NCBI RefSeq assembly: GCF_010587385.1
Contig: NZ_CP047476.1
Span: 496,001-560,000, forward strand
From: Vibrio astriarenae
GTDB taxonomy: Bacteria; Pseudomonadota; Gammaproteobacteria; Enterobacterales; Vibrionaceae
Length of the DNA stretch: 64,000 bases
Direction: 5' to 3'
Part shown: piece after piece, positions 37,750 through 48,317 of the stretch
Layout: every line of letters begins with the position of its first letter
How positions within the stretch are numbered: the stretch's first letter is position 1
Notes under the pieces: generated by a model
What the model was told of the DNA's origin: nothing
Seen by the model: only the letters and a program-made list of their open reading frames with translations
Database searches by the model: none
Made by a program: the position numbers and the translations under genes

Positions 37750-38754
37750 CTATGCGTTACTTATTTCTCTAATCATGATGTCGATATCTTCTCGAGACAC
37801 ATCTTGGTGAGTGACAAAACGCATTGGGTTACTTGCTGATAGAAGAATATCTTTTGTTTTTAATGTCTCAACGAGCTGCTCAATATCTAAGCTTGAGTCT
37901 ACCTTAGCAAATACGATATTAGTCTGAACATGCTGCTCGTTAACGCTGAAACCTTCGATTTGATTAAGCTGTTGGGCAAGGTATTTCGCATTGTCATGGT
38001 CGACTTGCAGGCGTTTGATTTGCTCAGTCAGTGCTATCTTACCTGCTGCAGCCAATATGCCAGCTTGACGCATCCCACCTCCGAGCATTTTTCGAATACG
38101 TTTTGCTTTGTTAATCAAAGCCGTTGAGCCAAGCAATAAAGACCCTACAGGGGCACACAGTCCTTTCGAGAGGCAAATCGTCATGGAATCGAAGTGTGTT
38201 GAAATTTCTTGAATGTCGACATCGAGTGCTGTTGCTGCATTGTAGACTCGAGCGCCGTCTAGATGCAGTGAAAGTTGATGTTGATTGCAGAACTTTCGAG
38301 CCTCTGACATATAAGAAATTGGGAGAACCTTGCCATTGATTGTGTTTTCAAGGCTTAGTAGTTTAGTACGAGCAAAATGAAAGTCATCTGGTTTAATGGC
38401 CATTCGTAACTTGTCAAAACACAAAGTGCCGTCTGGGTTATTCTCAATCGGTTGTGGTTGAATGGAACCTAGAACCGCGGCACCACCCGCTTCGTACTTG
38501 TAGTTGTGTGCTTGCTGGCCGCAAAGGTATTCATCACCACGTTCACAGTGTGACATCAAAGCGAGCAAATTAGCCTGCGTACCTGATGTGGTGAAAAGGG
38601 CAGCCTCGAAACCATGACGTTGTGCTGCATACTCTTCTAAGTCATTTACGGTAGGGTCATCACCATACACGTCGTCTCCCACAAGGGCTTGTGCCATTGC
38701 TTGTCGCATCTCTTCAGTAGGGCGCGTGACTGTGTCAGAGCGTAAATCAATCAT
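37750..38754 (-). CDS. ltaE: low-specificity L-threonine aldolase
   Basis: 334-residue PLP enzyme cleaving L-threonine or allo-threonine to glycine and acetaldehyde. The start [26 protein letters not shown], the [10 protein letters not shown] loop and PLP lysine K197 in [12 protein letters not shown] are all as in LtaE. The start follows an AAGGAA site. It is the third gene of an apparent operon after the GGDEF and TauE-type genes, 15 bp behind the latter. Confidence 0.93.
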   Translation of the reverse strand: MIDLRSDTVTRPTEEMRQAMAQALVGDDVYGDDPTVNDLEEYAAQRHGFEAALFTTSGTQANLLALMSHCERGDEYLCGQQAHNYKYEAGGAAVLGSIQPQPIENNPDGTLCFDKLRMAIKPDDFHFARTKLLSLENTINGKVLPISYMSEARKFCNQHQLSLHLDGARVYNAATALDVDIQEISTHFDSMTICLSKGLCAPVGSLLLGSTALINKAKRIRKMLGGGMRQAGILAAAGKIALTEQIKRLQVDHDNAKYLAQQLNQIEGFSVNEQHVQTNIVFAKVDSSLDIEQLVETLKTKDILLSASNPMRFVTHQDVSREDIDIMIREISNA

Positions 38755-38769
38755 GTCTATTCCTTGTCA

Positions 38770-39498
38770 TTATAAAACGGCTTGTAAAACGGCGGTGAGC
38801 CCGCTCGTGGCACAAAGAAGCAACGCGCCAATCCGGATTTTCTCTTTTGGTAGCGATTGAGTTGTTTTCTTAGCGATAATATAACCTAACAAGGCCGCAG
38901 GCAGCAGCGGCAGTGTTAAGTACAGGTGATACCAACCAAAGTAACCCGTTGGGGTTAAGATAAGTAGTGAGATGATAGAGCTGAACACAAAGAATGCAGA
39001 TAAGTTACCACGTAACTTTCCTGCGTCTTGATGTTGTAGTAGTAGCGCCATAGGCGGTCCACCGATAGCGCTACTTGTGCCAAAAAAACCAGAGAAGAAA
39101 CCGGCAATACCCATGCGTCGTGGTGTAGGTTCTATTCTGAATGGCAACAGGCTAATAACAACGGCTAATAACACAATCACACCAAGTAATAAGGATAATT
39201 GCTCACCGGAGACAACAAGTAGTAACCAAGCTCCGGCTAATGAGCCCGGTATGCGGCCAAGTAATGCCATTTTGAGGCCACCGATTTCGATATTAGCCCG
39301 ATTTTGCATCGCATTAAGAATAGAGATGAAAAGGGCCACAAAACAAATTGGACCGGGAACATAAATTGGATCGACTTGAAACAAAAGCGGAGCAGCAACA
39401 ATTGCTAACCCGAAGCCAATCGCTGATTGAACAAATGAGCCAAGAAAAATAAGGCCCATCGCAATCAGAGCGCTAGTGGAATACCACTCTTCAAACAT
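38770..39498 (-). CDS. TauE/SafE family membrane transporter
   Basis: 242 residues, about eight predicted membrane helices. It opens [26 protein letters not shown], with the second-half repeat [21 protein letters not shown] typical of the family. Members export sulfite, sulfoacetate or similar organic anions; substrate here unknown. The ribosome site AGGAGTCG precedes the ATG. It sits 12 bp after a GGDEF gene and 15 bp before ltaE. Confidence 0.88.
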   Translation of the reverse strand: MFEEWYSTSALIAMGLIFLGSFVQSAIGFGLAIVAAPLLFQVDPIYVPGPICFVALFISILNAMQNRANIEIGGLKMALLGRIPGSLAGAWLLLVVSGEQLSLLLGVIVLLAVVISLLPFRIEPTPRRMGIAGFFSGFFGTSSAIGGPPMALLLQHQDAGKLRGNLSAFFVFSSIISLLILTPTGYFGWYHLYLTLPLLPAALLGYIIAKKTTQSLPKEKIRIGALLLCATSGLTAVLQAVL

Positions 39499-39510
39499 TT
39501 AAGTCGACTC

Positions 39511-40527
39511 CTATAAAGGCATGACACGATTTCGGCCAAGTTGTTTGGCTTCGTAGAGTAAGCGATCAGCTCTGGCAATCAGAGAGTCAGGTGAGTCGGT
39601 TTCTTGAAACTCACTAACACCAAATGAAGCTGTGATGTTATTCACCGTATTTCCTGAACGACGGTCTTTTAAAACCAACTTTTCTATTGAACGACGCAGA
39701 CTTTCAGCAAATTGGCGAGCAATACGCAAAGACTTGTTTGGAATGACCAATGCGAACTCTTCACCGCCGAAGCGATAGGCATTAATACCATCACGGCAGG
39801 CAGTATTGAGCCTTTTTGCGATTGCTTTAATGACCATATCACCAAGCAGATGGCCAAACTCATCATTAAAGTTTTTGAAGTGGTCAATATCCAGTAGGAC
39901 TAGTGACATGGGTTGTTTGCCTTCACATAATGCTTTGATATCTGAATCGAAAGCGCGTCGGTTATAGAGGTTTGATAAGCAGTCAAATAGCGCGTCTTGT
40001 TGAACTTTTGCAAGCTGCTCTTTTAATCGAGATATTTCATCACTTGCCGATGTGAGCTGATTATTCAAAAAGCAGGTAGAGTGACGGATTTCACGAGAGT
40101 TTTTCACTAAGTCACGAACAACCAACATCACCTCATCAAAAGAGAGGTTTTCTTTGTCGATTCTTTCTAACTCAGAGAACGAATTTGAAATGGTTTCGCT
40201 AAAGTCATTCGTATCTTTGAGAGTATCCGTCATCGAGGATTTCAGTTCACTGACCATCAACTCTACACTGGCTCTAAGCTCGTTAATATCTGTTTCAGCT
40301 TGTCGAGCGATATGACGTTTATACATTGACTTAACCTGGCTAGGGGGGCATTCCCCGTAATTGTCTAGGATCGTGTTAAGTTCGGCGTTGAGTTCTGGGT
40401 TGACCTCATCGACATAGGTGTACCACAAAGCATAATTTGCTGGCGTCGGAGCAACTTTATTTTTCATCATGAGAGGCACTGCTTTTTTTAGATTTTCCGT
40501 AGCCTTTACAAATTCTTCTTTGCTCAT
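39511..40527 (-). CDS. GGDEF diguanylate cyclase
   Basis: 338 residues. The N-terminal 170 residues (PTPANYALWYTYVD and a long coiled region) form a helical module often seen in soluble cyclases. The GGDEF domain spans about 175-335 with the active signature G254-G-E-E-F258 and the LLDIDHFKNFNDEFGH metal site. The inhibitory site position reads RDGI (245-248) instead of RxxD, so classical product inhibition is unlikely. No membrane segment. It leads an apparent three-gene operon with the TauE-type transporter and ltaE, and is divergent from the cryptochrome genes. Confidence 0.9.
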   Translation of the reverse strand: MSKEEFVKATENLKKAVPLMMKNKVAPTPANYALWYTYVDEVNPELNAELNTILDNYGECPPSQVKSMYKRHIARQAETDINELRASVELMVSELKSSMTDTLKDTNDFSETISNSFSELERIDKENLSFDEVMLVVRDLVKNSREIRHSTCFLNNQLTSASDEISRLKEQLAKVQQDALFDCLSNLYNRRAFDSDIKALCEGKQPMSLVLLDIDHFKNFNDEFGHLLGDMVIKAIAKRLNTACRDGINAYRFGGEEFALVIPNKSLRIARQFAESLRRSIEKLVLKDRRSGNTVNNITASFGVSEFQETDSPDSLIARADRLLYEAKQLGRNRVMPL

Positions 40528-40675
40528 AATCTGTTTGTCTAGCCTTATCCTATAGTTATGTTGAAATCATACCGAAAAGCATCACGGATTTCTGCCACTA
40601 AATTTATGTGCCCAAGGATTTATGATCGTTACTCCAACCAAGTCGTAGCGATATCTATGGACGGGGAGAGGTATT

Positions 40676-41947
40676 TTGAAACGTATAGGGATCTTTTGCT
40701 TCACACGCAATCTTAGATTGCATGACAACACTTTATTAACTCGCGCAACCAGCGAATGTGAACAAATTGCGTTTATATACATTAAGCCGGAGGTGTCGAA
40801 TTTTCACCGTCACTTTTCGCCACATGTTAATCAAGGACAAGCAAGCTTGAGTTTTGAGGTGCAGTCAGTCAAAAACTTACGTGTAAATCTAGGCGATCAG
40901 GGCCAAGTTCTCCTTGGCTATCAAGGAAAGCGTAGTATTGTTCTTAATACGCTGTTAGAACTCAACCCAGAGATCACCGACGTATATTTTGCAGACGGCA
41001 GTGACTGGGAGTTACGTCAGCTCAAGGAGTATTTGCGAAATAAGCATGCATCTTTGGACATTCACGCGAAATGCAATAACCAGCTGTTTGAATACAATGA
41101 ATTTCCTTTTGACCTAAGTGAACTCCCCAAGACCTTTACTTCGTTCCGTAAAAAAGCGGAAGATTTACCAGTGCTTCTCCCTTTGAATGAAGCATCGCTA
41201 AATGCCATCGCCCGTTTTGACCTCAATGACCAAGGATTAACAGCTTGGGATGAAGATGTCGCCAATATAGAATTTCAATTTCTAGGCGGGGAGAGTGAAG
41301 GGCATGAGCATTTGGCTTCTTATTTCAATACCCCTCGAGCTTTAAGCTACAAAGAAACACGAAATCACTTTGACGATTGGACCCATTCGACAGCATTCTC
41401 ACTTTGGTTGGCATGGGGATGCATCACCCCGCGACAAATATTGACTCAGCTAAGGCAGTATGAGCATCGACACGGGAGTAATGACTCAACCTACTGGATC
41501 TATTTTGAATTGCTGTGGAGAGAGTATTTTCGCCTATATGCTCTAAAGCACGGCCGTAAGTTATTTGCTTTTAAGGGCATTACAGATAAAAGGCCGTTAA
41601 CAACCTTCTACACACAACCTTATCGATCTTGGTGCGAAGGCAATACTGGGTTCCCTGTTGTGGATGCCTGCATGAAACAACTTAATCAAACAGGCATGAT
41701 GTCTAATCGAGGTCGACAACTCGTTGCGAGTTGCTTCGTTCACGAACTGGGACTGGATTGGCGTTTTGGTGCTGCTTACTTCGAAGCTATGTTGATTGAT
41801 TATGACGTGTCTTCAAATTGGGGAAACTGGCAATACCTAGCGGGTGTCGGTGCAGACCCACGAGGCCATAGAAAGTTTGATTTAGACAAGCAGCAACAAT
41901 GGTATGACCCTAAGGGAAAATTTATTTCCCGCTGGAACGAAAACTAA
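40676..41947 (+). CDS. cryptochrome DASH
   Basis: 423-residue flavoprotein of the Cry-DASH branch, which repairs cyclobutane dimers in single-stranded DNA and may act in light signalling. An N-terminal Rossmann-like antenna domain (GIFCFTRNLRLHDNTLL) is followed by the FAD-binding helical domain with the Cry-DASH motifs PKTFTSFRKKAE, WIYFELLWREYFRL, GNTGFPVVDACMKQL, TGMMSNRGRQ and SNWGNWQYLAGVGADPRG. The start is TTG at 40676 directly after GGGGAGAGG; the only nearby ATG (40657) is out of frame. The next photolyase follows seven bases after the stop, forming a pair. Confidence 0.92.
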   Translation: MKRIGIFCFTRNLRLHDNTLLTRATSECEQIAFIYIKPEVSNFHRHFSPHVNQGQASLSFEVQSVKNLRVNLGDQGQVLLGYQGKRSIVLNTLLELNPEITDVYFADGSDWELRQLKEYLRNKHASLDIHAKCNNQLFEYNEFPFDLSELPKTFTSFRKKAEDLPVLLPLNEASLNAIARFDLNDQGLTAWDEDVANIEFQFLGGESEGHEHLASYFNTPRALSYKETRNHFDDWTHSTAFSLWLAWGCITPRQILTQLRQYEHRHGSNDSTYWIYFELLWREYFRLYALKHGRKLFAFKGITDKRPLTTFYTQPYRSWCEGNTGFPVVDACMKQLNQTGMMSNRGRQLVASCFVHELGLDWRFGAAYFEAMLIDYDVSSNWGNWQYLAGVGADPRGHRKFDLDKQQQWYDPKGKFISRWNEN

Positions 41948-41954
41948 ATGGCAG

Positions 41955-43553
41955 ATGGAGTACAAACGTTTGAATAATAGCTGGTTAGATTCGCTAAAGG
42001 TTGTGGATATTACCCACGTTAAACTGGTCTTGGGGGATCAACTCAACGCTCAACATTCGTGGTTTCAACAATTATCAAATGATGTTCTATTTGTGGTTGC
42101 CGAGCTTAAACAAGAGCAAGAATACGTTAGTCATCACGGGCAAAAACAGGTCGCTTTTTTTGCCGCGATGCAGTCATTTGCACAAGAACTCGTCAGCGAA
42201 GGGCACCACGTCTTACACCTTACACTCGATGATACGGAAAACTTCAAAGACTTACCTGAGCTGATAGTCTCAATATGCCAAATCACTTCAGCGCAGCAGT
42301 TCCATTACCAAAGGCCTGACGAGTATCGACTACTGTCACAGCTAAGACAGTTGTCGATAGAATCAGTTGTTAGCGTTGAAGCAGATACAGAGCACTTTCT
42401 ATGTGGATTTGAAGATCTCCTTCAGACATTTCCAAGTAATAAAGCTGTAAGGCTAGAAAACTTCTACAGAAAAATGCGAAAGACGCATCGTATTTTGGTT
42501 GATGAAGAGCAGCAGCCTGAAGGTGGAAAATGGAACTATGATGTAGAGAATCGCAAAAAGCTCAAGCAGGCGGATATTGATGACGTGCCTCAACCATTAG
42601 TTTTCACTAATAATGTCGCGGATATTATCGATAGGTTACAACGGCATGAGTTAATGGGTTTTGGTCGCGTTGAACAACAACTCTTGTGGCCCGTTAACAG
42701 AGGTCAAGCACTCAATCTCCTCGCACATTTTTGTCAGATTTGTCTCCCAACGTTTGGCACTTTTCAAGATGCTATGACCCAGGAAGGTGATAGCAAGTGG
42801 AGCCTTTACCATAGCCGCCTCTCGTTCGCATTAAACAGTAAGCTCCTATCACCGATGGAGGTGATTCAATCTGCTTTAGATGTTTACAACAAGCGTCCTG
42901 ACCGCTCACTGCTAGCACAAGTAGAAGGGTTTATTCGTCAAATTCTAGGATGGCGCGAATATGTTCGCGGCATGTATTGGGCGAACATGCCAGGGTATGA
43001 AAAGAAAAACTTTCTACAACACAATAATGTGTTGCCTGACTTCTTCTGGAGCGGTCAAACGAGAATGAGTTGCATGAAGCATGCTATCGACCAATCTCTT
43101 GACTATGCGTACGCACATCATATTCAAAGATTAATGATCACCGGGAATTTTTCCGTGTTGGCTGAAATAGAACCCAAACAAGTTCATGAGTGGTATTTGG
43201 GCATTTATATCGATGCGATAGAGTGGGTCGAACTGCCAAACACGATTGGTATGGCGTTATACGCGGATGGTGGGCTAATTGCGTCTAAGCCTTATGTCTC
43301 ATCGGGGGCCTACATCAATAGAATGAGTGATTACTGCAAGGGGTGTGAGTACAACATAAAAGCCAGAAGTGGCGATAACGCCTGTCCATTTAATGCTTTG
43401 TACTGGCGCTTTATGGTTAAACATCGAGAACGCTTAACGAAAAATCCTAGGATGAATATGGTGTATCGAGGTTGGGATAACCTCGATGATCAAGAGCAAA
43501 ACGCGACACTAGAGACGGCACTATCTTACCTTTCGGACTTAAACTCGCTTTAA
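41955..43553 (+). CDS. iron-sulfur bacterial cryptochrome/photolyase (FeS-BCP)
   Basis: 532 residues from the ATG at 41955; an alternative ATG at 41904 would overlap Cry-DASH by 44 bp. It opens [11 protein letters not shown], the FeS-BCP/CryPro-type N-terminus, and has an FAD-binding part with [22 protein letters not shown] and the Trp/Asn-rich [12 protein letters not shown]. Four cysteines fit the [4Fe-4S] site: one in RMSCMKHA, two in YCKGC and one in ACPFN. Known relatives repair (6-4) photoproducts. It is co-oriented with Cry-DASH, and its 3' end overlaps a DUF2256 gene on the other strand by 3-4 bp. Confidence 0.9.
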   Translation: MEYKRLNNSWLDSLKVVDITHVKLVLGDQLNAQHSWFQQLSNDVLFVVAELKQEQEYVSHHGQKQVAFFAAMQSFAQELVSEGHHVLHLTLDDTENFKDLPELIVSICQITSAQQFHYQRPDEYRLLSQLRQLSIESVVSVEADTEHFLCGFEDLLQTFPSNKAVRLENFYRKMRKTHRILVDEEQQPEGGKWNYDVENRKKLKQADIDDVPQPLVFTNNVADIIDRLQRHELMGFGRVEQQLLWPVNRGQALNLLAHFCQICLPTFGTFQDAMTQEGDSKWSLYHSRLSFALNSKLLSPMEVIQSALDVYNKRPDRSLLAQVEGFIRQILGWREYVRGMYWANMPGYEKKNFLQHNNVLPDFFWSGQTRMSCMKHAIDQSLDYAYAHHIQRLMITGNFSVLAEIEPKQVHEWYLGIYIDAIEWVELPNTIGMALYADGGLIASKPYVSSGAYINRMSDYCKGCEYNIKARSGDNACPFNALYWRFMVKHRERLTKNPRMNMVYRGWDNLDDQEQNATLETALSYLSDLNSL

Positions 43554-43696
43554 CCACTCTGTTTTCTTTGTGTTGAACAGCGTTTTGAACAATAAACGAC
43601 ATGTTCCCAATTTAGCTGCCACTTCTTGCGCCAACTAAAAGGCCGGTGGCAAACTGGGCATGTTTTGGAGGGTAGGTTGGTTTTATTATGAGCCAT
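43550..43696 (-). CDS. DUF2256 small zinc-finger-like protein
   Basis: A 48-residue protein. It opens [20 protein letters not shown], continues [20 protein letters not shown] and ends STQRKQSG. The CxxC and CxxxC cysteine pairs and the SWRKKW motif are those of the DUF2256 family, proposed to bind a metal. It overlaps the 3' end of the FeS-BCP gene by about four bases in convergent orientation. DUF2256 genes often occur beside cryptochrome/photolyase genes, so a partner or maturation role is possible but unproven. The start has a TAGG site about nine bases upstream. Confidence 0.85.
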   Translation of the reverse strand: MAHNKTNLPSKTCPVCHRPFSWRKKWQLNWEHVVYCSKRCSTQRKQSG

Positions 43697-43737
43697 AACG
43701 CTAACCTAAGATATATCGGTAAAGTGTTATACGTACA

Positions 43738-44652
43738 TTAAGCCACTAGCTGATCATTGATACTCTTTGCACCTTTAAGCATCGACTTAACAAGCTCTCC
43801 GGCGTTGAATTTCTCTAATGCGTCGTGTGCGCCGACCTGGTGGGCGCGATCGACGGAAATCTCGCTGGATAAAGACGTGTGTAAGATACGATAACAATGA
43901 TTGAGTGATTTATCGTTTTGCACTTCAAAAGCCAACTCATAGCCATCTAATCCTGGCATTTCGATATCACTGACTAGCAAGTCAAATGCTTGACCATTTG
44001 CGGCAGCCGTTCGCATTTTATCAAGCGCATCTAAGCCATTGTTTGAAATGTGATAACTGATGTTGATGCTATCTAAGGCATCGGACAACTGTTTACGCGC
44101 GATAGACGAGTCATCAACAAGCAGAATGTTCATCTGCTTGAGAAGCTCTCGCTCGACATCCGTCACCATCGGGATCGTTGCAGACTCGTATTGAGGGTAA
44201 ATCTTTGAAAGTAATAGTTCGACATCGAGCATTTGAACAATTTGATCTTCAAAACGAGCGATACCCGTTACGAACACATCTTTACCAGCACTTTCTGGAG
44301 CAGGCTCAATCGAGCGCCAGTTACACTCGATGATCTTTTCAATCGAACGAACCATGAACGCCACGACGGTTCTCAAACAGTCAGTGACAATCAGATAGGT
44401 GTTTGAATACTCTTCAGGTTGTATCGGTCGAAACCCAATTGCTCCAGGCATGTCGATAACGGGAATTGTCTTACCTCGAATAGTTACCGTCCCGACAACA
44501 TGATGATGAGAGTAAGGGATCTGAGTTGTTGGCTGGTAGGGCACGATCTCGCGAACCTTAAGTGTACCAATAGCAAAGAGCTGCTGTTGCATGTTGAGCT
44601 TAAACATCAACATACCTTGGGATTGATTTGCCTTACTTTCTACTTTCGCCAT
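43738..44652 (-). CDS. cheV: chemotaxis coupling protein CheV
   Basis: 304 residues: a CheW-like domain (about 12-165; FAIGTLKVREIVPYQP, HHHVVGTVTIRGKTIPVIDM) fused to a receiver domain (about 175-300; NILLVDDSSIARKQL, phospho-acceptor Asp in DLLVSDIEMPGLDG, and a LEKF lysine). It couples chemoreceptors to CheA and is itself phosphorylated, tuning adaptation. The start follows AAAGGATCG. It is isolated from other che genes, but the chemoreceptor at 45446 is nearby. Confidence 0.95.
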   Translation of the reverse strand: MAKVESKANQSQGMLMFKLNMQQQLFAIGTLKVREIVPYQPTTQIPYSHHHVVGTVTIRGKTIPVIDMPGAIGFRPIQPEEYSNTYLIVTDCLRTVVAFMVRSIEKIIECNWRSIEPAPESAGKDVFVTGIARFEDQIVQMLDVELLLSKIYPQYESATIPMVTDVERELLKQMNILLVDDSSIARKQLSDALDSINISYHISNNGLDALDKMRTAAANGQAFDLLVSDIEMPGLDGYELAFEVQNDKSLNHCYRILHTSLSSEISVDRAHQVGAHDALEKFNAGELVKSMLKGAKSINDQLVA

Positions 44653-44815
44653 GATAATTCGATCCTTTACTGCTAACGCACTATATTACCAGGACTTATG
44701 GGCAATGCGTTAAAGACTTCGATAGCCCTTAAGTTAACGTAACCATAGTTACAGTAGTGAGTCTGCACCCATAAACTGTTATACTGATCACACATTTTTC
44801 TAAGGGTTTCTCGAG

Positions 44816-45094
44816 ATGGCGAATACAGCAGCTGCGCTTCATATTTTGGTAAAGCATAAAGAACAAGCTGAAGATATTATAAAACAATTGAAAAAAGGGG
44901 CTAAGTTCCAAACGCTAGCGCGTAAATATTCAACTTGTCCTTCCGGTAAAAAAGGTGGTGACTTAGGTGAGTTTAAACGCGGCCAAATGGTACCACAGTT
45001 TGATAAGGTGTGTTTTTCTGGCGAAACACTGGTGCCACATTTAGTGAAAACTAAGTTCGGTTGGCACGTGGTTAAAGTACTGTATCGCACATAA
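44816..45094 (+). CDS. ppiC: parvulin-type peptidyl-prolyl isomerase PpiC
   Basis: 92-residue single-domain parvulin, matching E. coli PpiC in length: [38 protein letters not shown], and the final HVVKVLYRT with a catalytic-site His. No signal peptide, so cytoplasmic. Start ATG at 44816 follows TAAGGGTTTC. Monocistronic, divergent from cheV. Confidence 0.95.
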   Translation: MANTAAALHILVKHKEQAEDIIKQLKKGAKFQTLARKYSTCPSGKKGGDLGEFKRGQMVPQFDKVCFSGETLVPHLVKTKFGWHVVKVLYRT

Positions 45095-45445
45095 TTAGTC
45101 ACCGTTAGTAGATATAGTTGTTCACTCTAACTGATTGTGGTTTCTGATAACTGCGTAGTTAGAAACCGTGATATTCATCACAAATGAAAGCACATAAAAT
45201 GGCGCCAATTTGGCGCCATTTTTGTATCACTACTCATAAGTCTATGTTTTATATTTTAGTAAATTATATTGTGCTGTAAATTTGTCGTTAGCCAAAATAA
45301 TGGCTAGTAAAAATATCATTTAACCATATTCTTTTATAAACCTGCTTCTGATATATTTCGCGCTGTAACAAAAGGTAACAAAAATAACAGTTATCATATT
45401 TTTATCGAGACGATAGAAATATTTAATTTGCAGTTAGGGAAAGCT
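45095..45445. other. 351-bp intergenic region between ppiC and the chemoreceptor
   Basis: It holds a bulged hairpin (GGTTTCT at 45139-45145 with AGAAACC at 45161-45167, plus inner AACT/AGTT), the terminator at 45196-45224, and an AT-rich segment before the chemoreceptor. Three TAACA repeats at 45366, 45376 and 45385 lie on one face of the helix. No gene is apparent. Confidence 0.6.
45196..45224 (+). terminator. Rho-independent terminator after ppiC
   Basis: AAAATGGCGCCAA pairs with TTGGCGCCATTTT around a single-base centre, with five Ts at the end. Confidence 0.8.
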
Positions 45446-47059
45446 ATGTTGTCGCTGTCTATCAAAAATAAAATAGTAAGTTTGTGTTTACTGTCTGTAG
45501 CTGGTTTTGGTGGTGTTTTGACTGTCGGTGGAAATGCTTTAATAAGTAATACTGACCAAGTGACCGATATCGATAAAGTTTACTATCCAATCATGAACTC
45601 GGCTTCACTGAATAGTGTATTAATTAATCAATTAGCAGAGCGTTTTAATCTCGCTGTAACTATCGGTGACGAAGAAATGCTTGAAGTCAATCGCACAACT
45701 GTTGAACAAATTGTCGCTAACTTCCAGCTCCAACAAAAGCTTCAGCCTAACTTAGCATCTCAAGTAAATACCTTAGAGCGAGATATCAATGTTTATTTTG
45801 AGTCAGCTTATAAAGTCGCTTATGGCATGATAGAAGGGGATATTAATCTGCAACAAGCCGCTAAATTAGCATCTGACAATAGCGAGTTACTTGAACGTAT
45901 TACAGTTGCAATGGATGATTTTTCTACAGCACGTCAAGCAGATTTCGAATCATCTGTTGCGACGCTTGAAAAGAATAACTCACAGGCTCAAGCTATTATG
46001 CTTATTCTGGGTGGTCTTGCTTTGTCGCTTATTTCTATTATGGGTTTCTTTGTCGTTCGTGGTATTCGTGCTGACTTAGGTTCAATCACAGACAAGATGC
46101 ATGATATTGCGAAAGGTGAGGGAGATTTAACGGTTCGCCTAGTTCATGATAAAAAAGATGAATTACGTGACCTTGTTGAATCATTTAATGCTTTCGTAGA
46201 AAAACTGCAGAATAACGTAACGAATACTATTCAGAATGTTAGCCAGCTCGATATGATTTCAAACTCACTGGTGGATTCGAGCCGTACAACCAGTCAGTTA
46301 ACGATGAAACAGACCACGTCTATTGAAGAAGTATCCGAATCACTCGGGCAACTCTTCGCTGCAGCTCGTAATATCGCTCAAAATGCGAACGACGCATCAA
46401 CTTCCGCGATGAGCGCTAGTGAACAGGCGTCACATGGTGAAGCTCAAGTGAAGAGTACGATTACGGCAGTTCAAGAGTTAACAAACGATGTGCGAAATGC
46501 ATCGGAAGTGGTTCAACAACTCGACCATAATACACAAAGTGCTGGATCGATTCTTGATGCCATCAGCGCGATTGCCGAGCAGACCAATTTGTTAGCGCTG
46601 AACGCTGCCATTGAGGCGGCACGAGCAGGCGAGCAGGGGAGGGGTTTTGCGGTTGTTGCCGATGAGGTACGTACTCTTGCTTCGAGAACTCAGACATCAA
46701 CTCAAGAGATTCAAACGGTTTTACATCAATTGCAAGAACAGACTAAAACTGCCGCTGCTATCATCGCTGAAAGTGCAACTAAAGCAGAAGAGTGCGTTGA
46801 TAAATCGCTTATTGCTGAACAATCACTGATTCGTATCACTTCGGACGTGGCAGAAATTAGTCAACGTAACGAAGTGATTGCAGCTGCAACGGAAGAACAA
46901 GAACAAACGTCATCTCGTATTGAAAGCTTTGTCGACGATATTCGCCATATGGCGCACGGCACTGCTGAAAGTGTCGGAGAACTCGATCAAGTTGCGCAAG
47001 ATATTAATAATATCGCGTCAAACCTATCTGAATTAACGGGTCACTTTAAGGTCGGTTAA
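45446..47059 (+). CDS. methyl-accepting chemotaxis protein
   Basis: 537 residues from the ATG at 45446, chosen for its TTAGGGAAAG ribosome site over an upstream TTG. TM1 is at about 8-28; the periplasmic four-helix sensor spans about 30-185; TM2 is at about 187-210. A HAMP domain and a long cytoplasmic signalling hairpin follow, with the conserved tip [21 protein letters not shown] and [19 protein letters not shown]. It signals through CheA/CheW to the flagellar motor. No C-terminal CheR-tethering pentapeptide. Ligand unknown; the porin and PstS-like genes downstream hint at a periplasmic binding-protein partner. Confidence 0.93.
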   Translation: MLSLSIKNKIVSLCLLSVAGFGGVLTVGGNALISNTDQVTDIDKVYYPIMNSASLNSVLINQLAERFNLAVTIGDEEMLEVNRTTVEQIVANFQLQQKLQPNLASQVNTLERDINVYFESAYKVAYGMIEGDINLQQAAKLASDNSELLERITVAMDDFSTARQADFESSVATLEKNNSQAQAIMLILGGLALSLISIMGFFVVRGIRADLGSITDKMHDIAKGEGDLTVRLVHDKKDELRDLVESFNAFVEKLQNNVTNTIQNVSQLDMISNSLVDSSRTTSQLTMKQTTSIEEVSESLGQLFAAARNIAQNANDASTSAMSASEQASHGEAQVKSTITAVQELTNDVRNASEVVQQLDHNTQSAGSILDAISAIAEQTNLLALNAAIEAARAGEQGRGFAVVADEVRTLASRTQTSTQEIQTVLHQLQEQTKTAAAIIAESATKAEECVDKSLIAEQSLIRITSDVAEISQRNEVIAAATEEQEQTSSRIESFVDDIRHMAHGTAESVGELDQVAQDINNIASNLSELTGHFKVG

Positions 47060-47187
47060 TTCTTACAAAAAACAATCCCCCTTCGATATCAATATGTGTG
47101 ACACATGGTTGCGCAGGGGGTTGCTTATTCAAAATTCGTTCAATGAACGACAAAACAATAATACGTATTAACGTAGTGGAGTTAAAA

Positions 47188-48306
47188 ATGAAAAGAACAC
47201 TCGTTGCCGCTTTAGTGAGTTTATCATTAGGCGCGAAAGCTGCTGGATGGGATGATCTAAGAATCAGTGGTTTTGGTTCTGTAGGAATTGGACAATCAGA
47301 TAACGCAGTGGGCTACGCTGGTTACACAGATGAAAAAGTAGATTGGGAACAAGAAACGTTAGCGGGTCTGCAGTTTGATTTCAGAATCAACGACCGTTCA
47401 AAGTTTGTTACTCAAATCGTATCAAACAGTCGCTACGACTACGCTCCAAAGATTGAAATGGCTTACGCGAGCTATTCGTTTGAATCGTTCACTGCTCGTG
47501 CGGGTAAGCTTCGCTTGCCACTGTTCTTCTACTCTGATTACACAGATGTAGGCTACGCATACCCAATGATTCGTCCGTCACAAGAGCTGTATGAAAACCT
47601 TGTATTGAAGGGTTACACCGGTGCTGACCTACTGATTCCAGTGGAGTTTGAAAACTCAACGCTACTGTTTCAACCTGTAGTGGGTATAGGTGAAATCGAT
47701 GAGGATGACTCTGTATTCGGTGAGGTAGATCTTGATGGCATGTACGGATTAAGTGCGCAGTGGATCCATGAGGACTTGATGCTTCGTGGTTCTTATTTTG
47801 CGGCTGAGGCAAATCCGACTTGTACGGTTACAGACCCTACGAGTAAAACAGACGCTTGCACCGTAGCCCACGGTATTGTCGCTGGGCAAGATGGACAGTT
47901 TATTTCGCTAGGCGCTCAGTATGATAATGGTGATTTACTCGCGAATATTGAAGCTGCTGATGTTCAACTAGAGGGTCAGTTTTATGACTACCGCTCAGTT
48001 ACAGGTCTTCTAGGCTATCGTGTGGGTAAATTTACTCCGTACCTAGCTGCAGGTTGGGTAGAAACAACAGACAACGAAGAGCGTACTGGCTCACCACTTG
48101 CGTTGTCTATGAGCTATGAGCGTATATCATACTCGGTAGGATCTCGTTGGGATTTCACAAAAAATATGGCTCTCAAATTTGATGTAACTTACGTCGATTA
48201 CAAAGAGACGAGTGGCGGGTTCACCTCAAATGTGCCTCAGGTTTCTGGCAACGAGTATGAAGACAGCTCACTTGTCTACTCAGCACGACTAGACTTCGTA
48301 TTCTAA
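47188..48306 (+). CDS. porin-like outer-membrane protein
   Basis: 372 residues from the ATG at 47188 with the GGAG site and a signal peptide ending near AKA-AGW; a further upstream frame lacks a site. Many alternating strands (SKFVTQIVSN, MAYASYSFESFTARAGKLRL) end in YSARLDFVF, with the terminal Phe used by the Bam complex. A loop of two cysteines 13 residues apart (CTVTDPTSKTDAC) could form a disulfide, uncommon in such barrels. It is 12 bp upstream of a PstS-like gene, so they are probably one operon. Solute not predictable. Confidence 0.8.
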   Translation: MKRTLVAALVSLSLGAKAAGWDDLRISGFGSVGIGQSDNAVGYAGYTDEKVDWEQETLAGLQFDFRINDRSKFVTQIVSNSRYDYAPKIEMAYASYSFESFTARAGKLRLPLFFYSDYTDVGYAYPMIRPSQELYENLVLKGYTGADLLIPVEFENSTLLFQPVVGIGEIDEDDSVFGEVDLDGMYGLSAQWIHEDLMLRGSYFAAEANPTCTVTDPTSKTDACTVAHGIVAGQDGQFISLGAQYDNGDLLANIEAADVQLEGQFYDYRSVTGLLGYRVGKFTPYLAAGWVETTDNEERTGSPLALSMSYERISYSVGSRWDFTKNMALKFDVTYVDYKETSGGFTSNVPQVSGNEYEDSSLVYSARLDFVF

Positions 48307-48317
48307 GGAGAGAAAAC

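Noticed and set aside
45139-45167. Bulged GGTTTCT/AGAAACC hairpin as a small RNA or terminator
   Set aside because: No T-run or promoter could be tied to it; noted only in the intergenic entry.
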